This document shows positions 24,058 through 34,302 of a stretch of 64,000 bases of DNA, one piece after another. Numbering within the stretch: position 1 is the first letter of the stretch; each line of letters opens with the position of its first letter. The stretch lies in the NCBI GenBank assembly GCA_030731745.1, contig JANQTJ010000035.1, positions 1 through 64,000 on the forward strand, given 5' to 3'. Both the position numbers and the translations under genes were made by a program. The notes under the pieces are model-generated. The model did not search any database, had not been told where the DNA came from, and saw only the letters and a list, made by a program, of their open reading frames with translations. This DNA comes from Flaviramulus sp. Lineage in GTDB: Bacteria; Bacteroidota; Bacteroidia; Flavobacteriales; Flavobacteriaceae.

Positions 24058-26313
24058 TTAATCTTCTTTTCTGTCTTCTCTCGGTCTTCTGTCATCACGA
24101 CGATTGTCACGTCCGCGATTATCTCTACCTCTATTATTATCACGTCCACCACGATCATTATTTTCTCTCGGTGGTCTGGCAACATAACCTTCAGGTTTTT
24201 CTAATAATGCCTTACGAGATACTTTTTCTTTGCGTGTTTTTGGATCTACACCAAAATACTTCACATTAAAAACATCACCCATATTAACAACGTCTGTAAC
24301 ATTTTCAGTACGTTCCCAAGCTAATTCGCTTACATGTAATAAAACTTCGTTTCCTGGAGCTTGTATATATTCGACAACAGCACCAAAATCTAACATTTTA
24401 ATAACTTTTACTTCGTAAGTGCCACCAACTTCTGGTTTAAACATTAATGAATCAATTTTGGCCAATACGGCATCTATACCATCTTGGTTTGTTCCCAAAA
24501 TTTCAACAATACCCTCTTCAGTAATTGGGTCTTCATTAATTACAATAGTTGTTTTAGTAGCTTTTTGTAATTCTTGAATGACTTTTCCGCCAGGTCCAAT
24601 TAAAGCACCAATAAAGGCATTAGGTATAATCTTAGTTATCATTTTAGGTGCATGAGGCTTAACATCTGCATTTGGTTGTGCAATAGTTTCTACTATTTTT
24701 TCTAAAATATGCAAACGTCCTGCTTGTGCTTGTTTTAAAGCATTTACAAGAATTTCATACGATAATCCTTTTACTTTAATATCCATTTGGCAAGCTGTAA
24801 TACCTTCTGCTGTACCAGTTACTTTAAAGTCCATGTCACCTAAATGATCTTCATCACCTAAAATATCAGATAATACTGCATATTTTCCAGTTTCAGCATC
24901 CGATATTAATCCCATAGCTATACCAGAAACTGGTTTTTTCATGGGTACACCAGCATCCATAAGTGCCATAGTACCAGCACAAACAGTAGCCATTGATGAT
25001 GAGCCATTACTTTCTAAAACTTCAGAAACAACTCTTACAGTATAGGCGTAATCATCTGGGATCATACCTTTTAAAGCACGTTGTGCTAAGTTTCCGTGTC
25101 CTACTTCTCTACGAGACGTACCTCTTAATGGGCGCGCTTCACCAGTTGAAAAAGGAGGGAAGTTATAATGTAAATAGAAACGCTCTTCACCTTCAAAAGA
25201 TGGCATATCTATTTGGTTGGCTTCTCTAGAAGTTCCTAAAGTTACAGTGGCTAAAGCTTGAGTTTCTCCACGTGTAAATATAGACGAACCATGTGTAGAT
25301 GGTAAATAATCAACCTCACACCAAATTGGTCTGATGTCAGTTGTTTTACGTCCATCTAAACGTAAACCTTCATTTAAAGTTAAATCTCTTACCGCTTTTT
25401 TCTCAGCTTTATAGAAATATTTAGAAACCATACCGCCATAATCAGCTAATTCTTCTTCAGTAAAAGTTGCCTTTACTTCTTCTTTAATGGCATCAAAAGC
25501 AGCGCTACGTTCATGTTTTGCTGATGCAGCTCTTGCTACAGCATACACTTTGTCATAAGTTAAATCGTGAACTTTTTTTGCTAGTGCTTCATCTTCAAGC
25601 TCTGGTTCATATTCACGAGTTTCTTTTTTTCCAAATGCTTCAGCTAACTTTACCTGTGCTGCACATTGTAATTTAATAGCATCATGAGCAAATTTAATAG
25701 CTTCAACCATTTCTTCTTCAGAAATCTCATCCATTTCACCTTCAACCATCATTACAGAATCTGCTGATGCACCGATAACCATATCAATATCAGATTGAAG
25801 AAGTTGTGCATACGTTGGATTGATAATAAATTGGCCATCAATTCTCCCAACTCTAACCTCAGAAATAGGCGTTTCAAAAGGTACATCGCTTAACTGAATT
25901 GCAGCCGATGCGGCTAACCCAGCCATGGCATCAGGCATAACTTCATCATCATGAGACATTAACTGAATCATAACTTGAGTTTCTGCATGGTAATCTTTTG
26001 GGAATAATGGGCGTAAAACACGATCTACCAAACGCATTGTTAAAACCTCACCATCGCTAGGTCTTGCTTCTCTTTTAAAGAAACCTCCTGGGTAGCGTCC
26101 TGCAGCAGCAAATTTTTCACGGTAATCTACAGTTAGCGGTAAAAAATCAACAGCACTCTGCTGGTAGTTTGATACTATTGTACACAATAGCATACATTTT
26201 CCGGATTGTACAACAACAGAACCATGTGCCTGTTTTGCTAATTTTCCGGTTTCGATGGAAATTGTACGTCCATCTCCAAGGTCTATAACCTCTTTAAAAA
26301 CTTGTGGAATCAT
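24058..26313 (-). CDS. pnp: Polyribonucleotide nucleotidyltransferase (PNPase)
   Basis: This 751-residue 3'-5' phosphorolytic exoribonuclease has two RNase PH domains (about 10-230 and 320-550, with [14 protein letters not shown] and [15 protein letters not shown]) joined by an alpha-helical domain. A KH domain ([12 protein letters not shown], about 565-620) and an S1 domain ([17 protein letters not shown], about 630-700) follow. The C-terminal 45 residues are an Arg/Asp/Asn/Gly-rich tail (repeats of [10 protein letters not shown]), a basic disordered RNA-binding extension common in Bacteroidota. It lies downstream of rpsO, the usual order. Confidence 0.97.
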   Translation of the reverse strand: MIPQVFKEVIDLGDGRTISIETGKLAKQAHGSVVVQSGKCMLLCTIVSNYQQSAVDFLPLTVDYREKFAAAGRYPGGFFKREARPSDGEVLTMRLVDRVLRPLFPKDYHAETQVMIQLMSHDDEVMPDAMAGLAASAAIQLSDVPFETPISEVRVGRIDGQFIINPTYAQLLQSDIDMVIGASADSVMMVEGEMDEISEEEMVEAIKFAHDAIKLQCAAQVKLAEAFGKKETREYEPELEDEALAKKVHDLTYDKVYAVARAASAKHERSAAFDAIKEEVKATFTEEELADYGGMVSKYFYKAEKKAVRDLTLNEGLRLDGRKTTDIRPIWCEVDYLPSTHGSSIFTRGETQALATVTLGTSREANQIDMPSFEGEERFYLHYNFPPFSTGEARPLRGTSRREVGHGNLAQRALKGMIPDDYAYTVRVVSEVLESNGSSSMATVCAGTMALMDAGVPMKKPVSGIAMGLISDAETGKYAVLSDILGDEDHLGDMDFKVTGTAEGITACQMDIKVKGLSYEILVNALKQAQAGRLHILEKIVETIAQPNADVKPHAPKMITKIIPNAFIGALIGPGGKVIQELQKATKTTIVINEDPITEEGIVEILGTNQDGIDAVLAKIDSLMFKPEVGGTYEVKVIKMLDFGAVVEYIQAPGNEVLLHVSELAWERTENVTDVVNMGDVFNVKYFGVDPKTRKEKVSRKALLEKPEGYVARPPRENNDRGGRDNNRGRDNRGRDNRRDDRRPREDRKED

Positions 26314-26451
26314 AATTTTTTTAAATCTAATTAAACAATGGTCGTTGTGTTGTTGTGTGTAGTTGTTGTGTGTTCGACCAATGAAAAACTATAATTAGCT
26401 TCTTCAATTCGAAAATTTATACTCTTTTTCGATAGAGTTGTTATGTATTTA

Positions 26452-26530
26452 GGCGTTACCCTAAAAGGGTAGGGCTTTACGCTACAATCTTTTGCAAAGG
26501 CAAAAGGATTTTCACTTCAATCCCTAACGC
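26452..26530. repeat. Structured intergenic element, possibly a dispersed repeat
   Basis: Between rpsO and pnp, GCGTTA at 26453-26458 and TAACGC at 26525-26530 bracket two hairpins: TACCCT-AAAA-GGGTA, and ATCTTTTGC with GCAAAAGGAT. The segment is GC-richer than its surroundings and resembles, from memory, an intergenic repeat seen in several Flavobacteria. No second copy is in this window. Confidence 0.45.
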
Positions 26531-26536
26531 AAAAAC

Positions 26537-26563
26537 AAAAAAGAGGCTGAAAAGCCTCTTTTT
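26537..26563 (-). terminator. Terminator of rpsO
   Basis: An 11-bp stem (26538-26548 with 26553-26563, AAAAGAGGCT with AGCCTCTTTTT) has its T-rich side on the minus strand (CTCTTTTTTG). It begins 5 bp after the rpsO stop, so pnp is probably read from its own promoter or by read-through. Confidence 0.8.
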
Positions 26564-26567
26564 GTAA

Positions 26568-26837
26568 TTATTTTCTTAATCCTAATTCTTTTACTATCGC
26601 ACGATATCTTAAGATATCCTTCTTAATTAAGTAATCTAATAAAGAACGACGTTTTCCTACTAGTTTTACCAAAGAACGCTCTGTGTTATAATCTTTACGA
26701 TTATTTTTTAAGTGCTCTGTTAAGTGGTTAATTCTGTGCGTAAATAACGCAATTTGTCCTTCTGCACTACCGGTGTCGTTTGCACTTTTACCGTGTTTTG
26801 AGAAGATTTCTGCTTTTACTTCTTTTGCTAAATACAT
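26568..26837 (-). CDS. rpsO: 30S ribosomal protein S15
   Basis: This 89-residue ribosomal protein binds 16S rRNA helix 22. The hallmark sequences are present: DTGSAEGQIALFTHRINHLTEHLK and SLVKLVGKRRSLLDYLIKKD. I chose the ATG at 26837 (MYLAKEVKAEIF), which gives the normal family length; the frame can be extended upstream by 19 codons that match nothing in S15. It precedes pnp, as in many bacteria, with a terminator between them. Confidence 0.97.
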   Translation of the reverse strand: MYLAKEVKAEIFSKHGKSANDTGSAEGQIALFTHRINHLTEHLKNNRKDYNTERSLVKLVGKRRSLLDYLIKKDILRYRAIVKELGLRK

Positions 26838-26907
26838 GCTAATATTTTTGTAAATGATTTTTATGTACACGAAAGTCTTTCTTTCGAGTGCCAAATATAC
26901 TGCTTTT

Positions 26908-26935
26908 AAGTTGAAAGTTAAAAGTTAAAAGTTAA
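26908..26935. repeat. Four tandem 7-bp repeats (AAGTTAA)
   Basis: AAGTTGA and three perfect copies of AAGTTAA lie head to tail between accD and rpsO. This is a short simple repeat that could vary in copy number. Confidence 0.7.
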
Positions 26936-26990
26936 AAATCTTATATTGTTTAATACTACTGAAAATCCTGGCTATAAACTAATTGAAAAC

Positions 26991-27848
26991 CTAAGCTCTT
27001 AAAGGGTGATTTAATATTAAATCTAAATACTGATTCACTTTGTTTTTTAAGTCTTTACGTAGTGTAATAAAATCAAGAAAACCATGCTCTAATAAAAATT
27101 CAGAGGTTTGAAATCCTTCTGGTAATTCTTTACCAGTAGTGTCTCTTACAATTCTAGGTCCTGCAAAACCAATTAAAGCTCCAGGTTCGCTAATATTGAT
27201 GTCTCCTAACATAGCAAATGATGCTGTTGTACCACCAGTTGTTGGATCTGTGCATAAAGAAATATAAGGAATCCCAGCATCAGCCAACTGCGCTAATTTC
27301 ACTGAAGTTTTTGCTAATTGCATAAGTGATAATGCAGCTTCCATCATTCTAGCACCTCCTGATTTGGATATAACCATTAATGGTATATTCTTTTTTAAAG
27401 AATAATCTGCAGCTCTTGCAATTTTTTCGCCCACAACACTACCCATCGATCCACCAATAAAAGCAAAATCCATACAGGCTATTACTAAATCTTTTCCTTT
27501 AGATTTTCCAACAGCACATCTAACGGCATCTTTTAAGTTAGTTTTTTCTTGAGCAGATTTTAAACGGTCTGGATATTTTTTTGTGTCAACAAATTTTAAA
27601 GGATCTTTAGATTCTAGATTAGCATCTAATTCTTTAAATTTATTATCATCAAAGAGGATTTCGAAGTATTCTTTACTGCCTATTCTTACGTGATATCCAT
27701 CTTCAGGACTTACATAAAAGTTTTTTTCTAACTCTTCTGCGTCCACTATTTTGCCAGTTGGTGATTTGTACCACAAACCTTTGGGAGTATCTTTTTTCTC
27801 TTCAGTTGTAGTTGTTATTCCTTTTGTTTTTCTTTTAAACCAAGACAT
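26991..27848 (-). CDS. accD: Acetyl-CoA carboxylase carboxyltransferase subunit beta
   Basis: The 285-residue protein is the beta subunit of the carboxyltransferase that makes malonyl-CoA for fatty acid synthesis. The crotonase-fold core is complete ([52 protein letters not shown]). The N-terminal zinc ribbon is not: the four cysteines of E. coli AccD are replaced by Ser29, Gly32, Ser47 and Asp50 (WYKSPTG and VSPEDG). I believe this is common in Flavobacteria but cannot check. The gene is single, with fbaA and its terminator upstream. Confidence 0.94.
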   Translation of the reverse strand: MSWFKRKTKGITTTTEEKKDTPKGLWYKSPTGKIVDAEELEKNFYVSPEDGYHVRIGSKEYFEILFDDNKFKELDANLESKDPLKFVDTKKYPDRLKSAQEKTNLKDAVRCAVGKSKGKDLVIACMDFAFIGGSMGSVVGEKIARAADYSLKKNIPLMVISKSGGARMMEAALSLMQLAKTSVKLAQLADAGIPYISLCTDPTTGGTTASFAMLGDINISEPGALIGFAGPRIVRDTTGKELPEGFQTSEFLLEHGFLDFITLRKDLKNKVNQYLDLILNHPLRA

Positions 27849-27999
27849 ATGATTTATAATTTTAAATAAACGATTTTAACAAAATCTTAAAATCGATGGT
27901 TTAGTTAGTTATTCTACAAATGTAAAACATATAAAATTACTTTTTTTATTATTTAAAATCAAAATTTGTAAAACGTCTCTTAAGATTTGTTTCAATAAA

Positions 28000-28052
28000 A
28001 ATAAAATCTCGTTCAAACCTTTTTATTCATTAAGTTTAAACGAGATTGTTTT
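28000..28052 (-). terminator. Terminator of fbaA
   Basis: A 14-bp stem with one mismatch (28005-28018 with 28034-28047, AATCTCGTTCAAAC with GTTTAAACGAGATT) lies 26 bp after the fbaA stop. T-rich DNA follows it on the minus strand. Confidence 0.75.
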
Positions 28053-28072
28053 TTAATTTTTATATATAAGTA

Positions 28073-29140
28073 TTATAAAGTATTTACATTATTTAAATCT
28101 TCAAAAGCCTTTTTTAAACGGTCTACAAAAGTTTTTTCACCTTCACGTAACCAAACTCTTGGATCATAATATTTTTTATTTGGAGAATCTTCACCTTCAG
28201 GATTACCAATTTGGCCTTGTAAATAATCTTTTTTATCATCCATATAGTCACGAATACCTGCCATAAAAGCATACTGTAAATCAGTATCAATATTCATTTT
28301 TATTACACCGTAGCTGATGCCTTCACGAATTTCTTCAACAGTAGAACCAGAGCCACCATGGAACACAAAATCAATATGATTGTGTTCAACGCCGTATTTC
28401 TTAGTAATATATTCTTGAGAATTTTTTAAAATTTTTGGTGTTAATTTTACGTTTCCTGGTTTGTAAACACCGTGTACGTTTCCAAAAGCAGCAGCAATGG
28501 TAAATTGCGAGCTTACTTTACTTAATTCTTCATAAGCATAAGCAACTTCCTCTGGTTGGGTGTATAATTTTGAATCGTCTACATCGCTATTATCTACACC
28601 ATCTTCTTCACCACCAGTAATACCTAATTCAATTTCTAATGTCATCCCCATTTTGGACATGCGTTTTAAGTAGGTTTTGCATATTTCGATATTTTCTTCA
28701 ATAGGTTCTTCAGATAAGTCAATCATATGAGAACTAAATAGTGATTTACCAGTTTCAGTAAAATGCTTTTCACTAGCATCTAATAACCCATCAATCCAAG
28801 GTAACAGTTTTTTTGCGCAATGGTCTGTATGTAAAATCACAGGAACACCATATGCTTCAGCAAGAGTGTGCACGTGTTTTGCACCAGCTATGGCACCAGC
28901 TATAGCTGCTTTTTGTCCATCGTTATTTAAGCCTTTACCAGCATTAAATTGTGCGCCACCATTAGAAAATTGGATGATAACAGGAGCATTTAAATCTTTT
29001 GCCGCTTCTAAAACACCATTGATGGTATCTGAACCTATAACGTTTACAGCAGGTAAAGCGTAATTATTAGCTTTTGCATGATTAAAAATTGCTTGAACTT
29101 CTTTTCCTGTTGCAACTCCTGGTTTTATGTTGTGTCCCAT
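28073..29140 (-). CDS. fbaA: Class II fructose-bisphosphate aldolase
   Basis: The 355-residue zinc aldolase cleaves fructose 1,6-bisphosphate into glyceraldehyde 3-phosphate and dihydroxyacetone phosphate. Diagnostic segments are VIIQFSNGGAQF, the zinc and catalytic site VILHTDHCAKK, the class IIA Glu-rich helix (EIELGITGGEEDG) and the late phosphate-binding segment FVFHGGSGST. Length and order fit the E. coli FbaA type (class IIA). It is a single gene ending in a good hairpin. Confidence 0.97.
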   Translation of the reverse strand: MGHNIKPGVATGKEVQAIFNHAKANNYALPAVNVIGSDTINGVLEAAKDLNAPVIIQFSNGGAQFNAGKGLNNDGQKAAIAGAIAGAKHVHTLAEAYGVPVILHTDHCAKKLLPWIDGLLDASEKHFTETGKSLFSSHMIDLSEEPIEENIEICKTYLKRMSKMGMTLEIELGITGGEEDGVDNSDVDDSKLYTQPEEVAYAYEELSKVSSQFTIAAAFGNVHGVYKPGNVKLTPKILKNSQEYITKKYGVEHNHIDFVFHGGSGSTVEEIREGISYGVIKMNIDTDLQYAFMAGIRDYMDDKKDYLQGQIGNPEGEDSPNKKYYDPRVWLREGEKTFVDRLKKAFEDLNNVNTL

Positions 29141-29265
29141 ATTTTAAGTTAATTTTTTGATTTGTAATAACAAGTTTTCAAAAGTAATCAATTTTTGAAT
29201 AAGTAGTTTCGATTTTATAGGTTGAAAACATTAAAAGTAGACTAAAACGTTATAGTAAAATTTAT

Positions 29266-31815
29266 CTAGAATGGGTAATTAATACCTATGTTATAAACAG
29301 CCTTTGAAAAGTTATAATCGTTAAACCATCTATTTTCATTTTGGTAAGAAGGGTCGTATGTTTTAAAACCAATATCAAACCTAAAAACGAAAAAACTAAA
29401 ATCATAGCGTAAACCAAAACCAGAACCTATGGCTATATCTTCTAAAGAACTAAAGTTATTAAAAGTAGCACGCTCATCTTCTACATTATCTAAGACATTC
29501 CAGATATTACCTGCATCAACAAATAAAGCACCATTTAGATTTCCAAAAAGATTAAAACGTTGTTCTGCACTTAAAGTTATTTTTAAGTTGGCTTCATTAA
29601 ACTCATTAGTAGTTTCAAAGCTACCTGGCCCTAAGCTATAGGCTGTCCAAGCACGATTATCGTTGGGTCCACCTGCAAAAAAACTTTTTGCAAAAGGGAT
29701 GTTGTTTGAATTGCCGTATGGAATAGCAATACCTAAAAAACTTCTAATGGCTAATACATTTTTACTGCCTAAATCCCAATGTTTTGTGTAATCTAATTCG
29801 GTTTTTATGAACTGAGAATAGGCTACATTAAAAAGTTCGTATCTGTTGTCATTATTCTTTGGTAATCCAATTAATGTGGCTGTACTAGATAACAAATTCC
29901 CTGCTATTTCTATTTTTGCTTTAAAAATTGAAAAATCGTTATCAATTAAATTAGTACGTTCATCATTGGTAAAACTTAAACTTGAAGATAAGATTAAGTT
30001 ATTTTCAGTTAATCGTTGTTTTCTTTCATCAATTCCAGAAACTGTTTTGAATTCTTCATCAGTTTGATTTAGAGAAGTGTTATTTGTTAAAACTTCATTT
30101 ATAAAAATATCAGTTTCGTTTAATGGATTATTAGCATTTGGTATATTTAAAAAAGCATCATTAGAAATATAATTGATATTCCTTGCTACTTGATTTAAAG
30201 TGTTGTATGAATTATCATAAATCCTAAAATAGTTTTCAATATTTAAATTTCTAACGTATTGAATATTAAATATATCAAGTTTGTTAGATACTTTTGAATT
30301 GGGATACCAATTATAGCTAAAAGCGCTACTAAAGGTTCGTTTATCTAGACCAATATTTGTTTGACTTGTGGTTGATAAATTGATTTTTGTATTGGGAGAC
30401 ATATATTTTGGGATAATGCCTTCTGTGTATAATGGTGAAAATAATCTAGGAATGGTTAATTTGAAATCGACACCATATTCATTAATATCGAAAAATGGAT
30501 CGCCAGCTTGTTTGCCATCTTTAGAAGCGCCAATTGATGCAATTCCAGATATTTCAAAAGTTTCTGCGCCTCGGAATATGTTTCTTATAAGTAAGCTAGG
30601 ATTTAACGAAAATCCAACAGTTTGAATATTGCTTTGAGATACATCAGTACTAAAACCTAAACTAAACTTTTTTAGGGGTGTTAGCCTAATAGTACTAGAA
30701 AGCGTATTATCAAGATTTTCAACATATTCAATGTTAGGGTATTTAAAAGTGCGTAATTCGTTTAAATGTCTATAAGTTCTAGTTCTGTCAATATCTCTAA
30801 ATATTTCACCAGCATTCATAAAAATAGCATCAGTTAGTGCTTTTGGTCTGTAACGTAATTTATTATAGCTGTATATTTTATAACCATTGTAGGATATGGA
30901 ATCCTGAAAAGGTTTTCCTCTGTTTTCAAAAGCGTCGTCTGTAATTAAACTAATGTCACTTATTGAGTAAATTTTAAAAGGTTGATAGGTTGTAGAGTCT
31001 GTAGTTCTTATGGCTCTATTTTGGATGTTAATATCAACATTAACTTTTTTATGGGTTCCAATGGTATCCATTTCAAAAGTTACATAATCTGGTTTAAAAT
31101 GATAAATTCCAGAATTTCTCAATTCACTAGAAATTCTATCGCGTTCTTGATTAAAATTAACCGTTTTATATTGTTCATTCGGTTTTACTAATGTACTTTT
31201 TTTGATGTTTTTATATAGGGTATCAATAATGGGTGATTTTATATTTTCATTAATTGAATCTATATAAAAAGCAGGTCCTTTTTCAATTTTATAAACAACT
31301 TCAGATTGTTTAGTATCATTTTTTAGGATGTCATGAGTTGTTTTTACATCAAACCAACCATTGTTTATATAATAATCTTGAATACGATTAACAGATCTTT
31401 TAGTTTTTTCCTCATCAACAATAATAGGAGCTTCACCAGTTTTTTTTAACCATGCATTAAAATCTCTTCGCGATTGTATGTATTTGTTTAATTGTTTTTT
31501 TGATAAAAGACGCTCATAATTTTCTTTCTTATTTGGTCTTTTGTTTAAATTATTTTTAATTATAGAGTCTATATTTGGACGTGCTGTATTATAAATATGC
31601 AATCGCAAAGGCGTATTTAAAAGTGGGATTTTGATATTTGGTTGCTGGTAAAGAAGGTTGTTTAAAGTTTCACTATTATCCTTTTCACCATCAACTAAAA
31701 TGGTATTTTTTGTTAATAAGTACTCATCTTTAGCAACTCGTTTAGTTGTGTCACAAGATGTGAAACATGTTATGAAACATATTGAAATCAATATTTTTGT
31801 GAGTTGTTTGTTCAA
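29266..31815 (-). CDS. tamL: TamL, BamA/TamA-like outer-membrane lipoprotein
   Basis: This 849-residue Omp85-superfamily protein is a lipoprotein (lipobox FTSC, Cys21), which is the mark of TamL in Bacteroidota. POTRA-like repeats fill residues about 30-430 (DYYINNGWFDVKTTH, ELRNSGIYHFKPDYV), followed by a 16-strand barrel with FFAGGPNDNRAW-type strands and the ending NIGINYPF. TamL works with TamB in outer-membrane protein or lipid assembly. It is divergent from a SpoU-type methyltransferase gene. Confidence 0.88.
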   Translation of the reverse strand: MNKQLTKILISICFITCFTSCDTTKRVAKDEYLLTKNTILVDGEKDNSETLNNLLYQQPNIKIPLLNTPLRLHIYNTARPNIDSIIKNNLNKRPNKKENYERLLSKKQLNKYIQSRRDFNAWLKKTGEAPIIVDEEKTKRSVNRIQDYYINNGWFDVKTTHDILKNDTKQSEVVYKIEKGPAFYIDSINENIKSPIIDTLYKNIKKSTLVKPNEQYKTVNFNQERDRISSELRNSGIYHFKPDYVTFEMDTIGTHKKVNVDINIQNRAIRTTDSTTYQPFKIYSISDISLITDDAFENRGKPFQDSISYNGYKIYSYNKLRYRPKALTDAIFMNAGEIFRDIDRTRTYRHLNELRTFKYPNIEYVENLDNTLSSTIRLTPLKKFSLGFSTDVSQSNIQTVGFSLNPSLLIRNIFRGAETFEISGIASIGASKDGKQAGDPFFDINEYGVDFKLTIPRLFSPLYTEGIIPKYMSPNTKINLSTTSQTNIGLDKRTFSSAFSYNWYPNSKVSNKLDIFNIQYVRNLNIENYFRIYDNSYNTLNQVARNINYISNDAFLNIPNANNPLNETDIFINEVLTNNTSLNQTDEEFKTVSGIDERKQRLTENNLILSSSLSFTNDERTNLIDNDFSIFKAKIEIAGNLLSSTATLIGLPKNNDNRYELFNVAYSQFIKTELDYTKHWDLGSKNVLAIRSFLGIAIPYGNSNNIPFAKSFFAGGPNDNRAWTAYSLGPGSFETTNEFNEANLKITLSAEQRFNLFGNLNGALFVDAGNIWNVLDNVEDERATFNNFSSLEDIAIGSGFGLRYDFSFFVFRFDIGFKTYDPSYQNENRWFNDYNFSKAVYNIGINYPF

Positions 31816-31982
31816 TTGAAAAGGATAATTAATTTTTATTACTAGTGTTAAAGGTTAAAACTGAAAAGTTTAAAAACTTGCTCAAAAATACATTATTCTA
31901 TCTGAAATAAATTTAAATATGGCATCATAAACTTAATCTAAGTAATATTTTCTTTTCTTTATAAAAAAATAATAAAGAAGGC

Positions 31983-32702
31983 ATGCTTTCTAAAAATCAA
32001 ATAAAATTAATAACGAGTTTAAAGCAAAAAAAATATAGGCAACAACATGGTTTATTTGTTGTTGAAGGAATTAAAACAATTTCTGAATTGCTGAACTCTA
32101 ATTTTTTGCTTTACGAATTATATACGACAGAACCTTTCAATTTTGATGCCAAAAAAGAAATTTTAATTTCTGATGGAGATTTAAAAAAGATTAGTTTTTT
32201 TAGAACTCCGAATAAAGCCTTAGCTATTTTTAAAATTCCTGATTTAAAGCCTATTGAAAATGAGGGATTGATTTTAGCACTTGATGATGTTAGAGATCCT
32301 GGTAACTTAGGAACCATCATTAGACTTTGTGATTGGTTTGGAATAACAAATTTAGTTTGTAGCAAAGAAACGGTAGATTGTTTTAATCCAAAAGTAATTC
32401 AGTCCACAATGGGTTCTATTACGCGTGTTAATATGAGTTATATTGATTTAAATAATTTTTTAAAAGAAACAGATTTGCCTATTTATGGAGCTTTTATGGA
32501 AGGTGAAAATATCTATAAAAAAGAAAATATAAAAACAGGTATTTTAGTTATGGGAAATGAAGCTAATGGTATTTCTGAAAACATAAAAGCTTTGGTTAAT
32601 GAAAAAATAACCATTCCTAGATTTGGAGATTTACAAGCAACTGAAAGTTTAAATGTAGCGACTGCAACTGCAATATTATTGAGTGAGTTTAAGAGGAAAT
32701 AA
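31983..32702 (+). CDS. TrmH/SpoU-family RNA 2'-O-methyltransferase
   Basis: The 239-residue SPOUT enzyme has an N-terminal substrate-binding domain (KKYRQQHGLFVVEGIKTI) and the trefoil-knot catalytic domain: ALDDVRDPGNLGTIIRLCDW (motif 1), GILVMGNEANGIS (motif 2) and IPRFGDLQATESLNVATATAI (motif 3). It probably methylates a ribose in 23S rRNA or tRNA; the exact site is not predictable. It is divergent from tamL and convergent with porT, ending 2 bp before the porT stop. Confidence 0.9.
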   Translation: MLSKNQIKLITSLKQKKYRQQHGLFVVEGIKTISELLNSNFLLYELYTTEPFNFDAKKEILISDGDLKKISFFRTPNKALAIFKIPDLKPIENEGLILALDDVRDPGNLGTIIRLCDWFGITNLVCSKETVDCFNPKVIQSTMGSITRVNMSYIDLNNFLKETDLPIYGAFMEGENIYKKENIKTGILVMGNEANGISENIKALVNEKITIPRFGDLQATESLNVATATAILLSEFKRK

Positions 32703-32704
32703 AT

Positions 32705-33436
32705 TTACTGAAACGTAAAATTAATGAATACACCTCTAGTTCTCATGCCTGCAATATTACTTGTCCATGGGCTATTTGGATCTTTGTCTCTAATTAATTC
32801 ATCATTCATTCCAAAAAGGCCCCGAATAGAAGGAGTAAACTTAAAGTTGTGTAAATAGAAATCAACCCCAAAACCAAGTTCATAAAAAAGTGAGTTTTTA
32901 GTTGTTCTAAATTGTCCGTTACTGTTATCTTCAGGATTATCTTGGTTACTAGATAAATTTAAAGCAGTTGAAAAGCCACCAACAATAAATGGTTTAAAAT
33001 TATTTACACGCTTGGTAGAAATCTTTAATAGCAAAGGGAGGTGAATGTATGTAGATTTTACTTCTCTAACTAAATCAGAACTTCTAACATCTGGTGTGCC
33101 ATTAAAGTAACTTTCACTGTAATACAATTCTCTTGTAGTAATGAGTAAACCGGGTTCTAAACGTAAATCGATGAAACTGTTTATACGTAAATTTCCTATT
33201 AAACCAACATTAAAGCCTGGGCCTCTTTTCACGTTAATATCTCGTAAATCTTCGTTATAATCAAAGTTAAAATCGTAATTGTTAATACCTAAAAAATAAC
33301 CCCATCGCAATAAGTTGTTATCTGTAGAACCTCTACCTTGATTGGCATCATAAGACACTTTTTCTTTTTTAAAAAGTTGTGCATGTGATGCTTGAAAAAC
33401 AAATAAAAACAAAATTATTGCAAAAAACTGCTTCAT
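32705..33436 (-). CDS. porT: Type IX secretion outer-membrane protein PorT
   Basis: This 243-residue protein has a signal peptide (ending ASHAQ) and an eight-strand outer-membrane barrel of the PorT type: LLRWGYFLGINNYDFNFDY, RLEPGLLITTRELYY, PFIVGGFSTALNLSS and a C-terminal aromatic ending NFTFQ. PorT is required for T9SS secretion in related bacteria, and the ubiE-porT pair is conserved in Flavobacteria. I chose ATG 33436, 4 bp after the ubiE stop, because the upstream extension overlaps ubiE and has no signal peptide. It is probably co-transcribed with ubiE. Confidence 0.88.
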   Translation of the reverse strand: MKQFFAIILFLFVFQASHAQLFKKEKVSYDANQGRGSTDNNLLRWGYFLGINNYDFNFDYNEDLRDINVKRGPGFNVGLIGNLRINSFIDLRLEPGLLITTRELYYSESYFNGTPDVRSSDLVREVKSTYIHLPLLLKISTKRVNNFKPFIVGGFSTALNLSSNQDNPEDNSNGQFRTTKNSLFYELGFGVDFYLHNFKFTPSIRGLFGMNDELIRDKDPNSPWTSNIAGMRTRGVFINFTFQ

Positions 33437-33440
33437 ATAA

Positions 33441-34166
33441 TTACTTAGATGATTTATAAATTGTTGCCACGCCAAAGGTTTGTGGAAAATCTTCAACATT
33501 AATAAACCCAATTTTACGTAAAATATTGTTTAGTTCCTCACCATAAGGAAAAACAGATGCCGATTCGCATAAATATTTGTAAGCACTTCTGTCTTTAGAA
33601 AAAGCTTTCCCTATGAGTGGTAAGATGTTTTTTGTATAAAAATTATATCCTTGTTTGTAGGGCGATTTGGTAGGAACCGATGTCTCTAAAATTACAAATG
33701 TACCATTTGGTTTTAAAACTCTATAAATTTCTTTTAAGCCGTTTTCTAAAGTTTCAAAATTACGTACGCCAAAAGCAACGGTTATTGCATCAAAACTACT
33801 GTCATCAAAAGGCATGTTTTCACTATCACCTAAAACCATTTTAATTTTAGAGTCTAAAGCTTTCTTTTTGATTTTTTCCTTACCAATTTCAAGCATGCCA
33901 CTACTAATGTCTAAACCAATAATATTTTTAGCGCGAGTTTCAGCCAAATTAATTGCTAAATCTCCAGTTCCAGTAGCAATGTCTAAAATACGCTCTGGAT
34001 TACTATTTTTTACAATTTCAACAACTTTTTTCCGCCATTTAATATCTATACCAAATGATATAACTCGATTTAAATCGTCATATTCTCCAGAAATGGTATC
34101 AAACATCTTTGTGACCTGTTCTTTTTTTCCTAAATCACTGTTTTTGTAGGGCTTTATTTTTGTCAA
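33441..34166 (-). CDS. ubiE: Demethylmenaquinone methyltransferase
   Basis: This 241-residue class I SAM methyltransferase carries out the last step of menaquinone synthesis. Signature segments are MFDTISGEYDDLNRVISFGID, the SAM motif ILDIATGTGDLAINLA, MPFDDSSFDAITVAFGVRNF and the family's C-terminal FPQTFGVATIYKS. Menaquinone is the expected quinone partner of the Nqr complex encoded later in the window. It is followed at 4 bp by porT. Confidence 0.95.
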   Translation of the reverse strand: MTKIKPYKNSDLGKKEQVTKMFDTISGEYDDLNRVISFGIDIKWRKKVVEIVKNSNPERILDIATGTGDLAINLAETRAKNIIGLDISSGMLEIGKEKIKKKALDSKIKMVLGDSENMPFDDSSFDAITVAFGVRNFETLENGLKEIYRVLKPNGTFVILETSVPTKSPYKQGYNFYTKNILPLIGKAFSKDRSAYKYLCESASVFPYGEELNNILRKIGFINVEDFPQTFGVATIYKSSK

Positions 34167-34249
34167 AACTTCAATTTTTTTTGCAAAGATAAACTTTTAA
34201 AAAAGCTTTACGCAATACCTCTATAATTAATTATAACCTCAAATCTATG

Positions 34250-34277
34250 TTGCAATGTGTTATTTATAGTATATTTG
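34250..34277 (+). promoter_or_regulatory. Candidate promoter of trkA-trkH
   Basis: TTG (34250-34252) and TATATTTG (34270-34277) are 17 bp apart and match the TTTG/TAnnTTTG consensus known for Bacteroidota. The -7 element lies 25 bp before the trkA start, giving a short leader. Confidence 0.6.
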
Positions 34278-34302
34278 TGATACTTTTTATGATACTAAAA
34301 TA

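Noticed and set aside
26341-26372. GTTGT-rich imperfect repeat upstream of pnp
   Set aside because: It is short low-complexity sequence with irregular spacing and no second feature to support a function.
33437-33511. 25-codon N-terminal extension of PorT overlapping ubiE
   Set aside because: It overlaps the end of ubiE and would hide the signal peptide. ATG 33436 is the better start.
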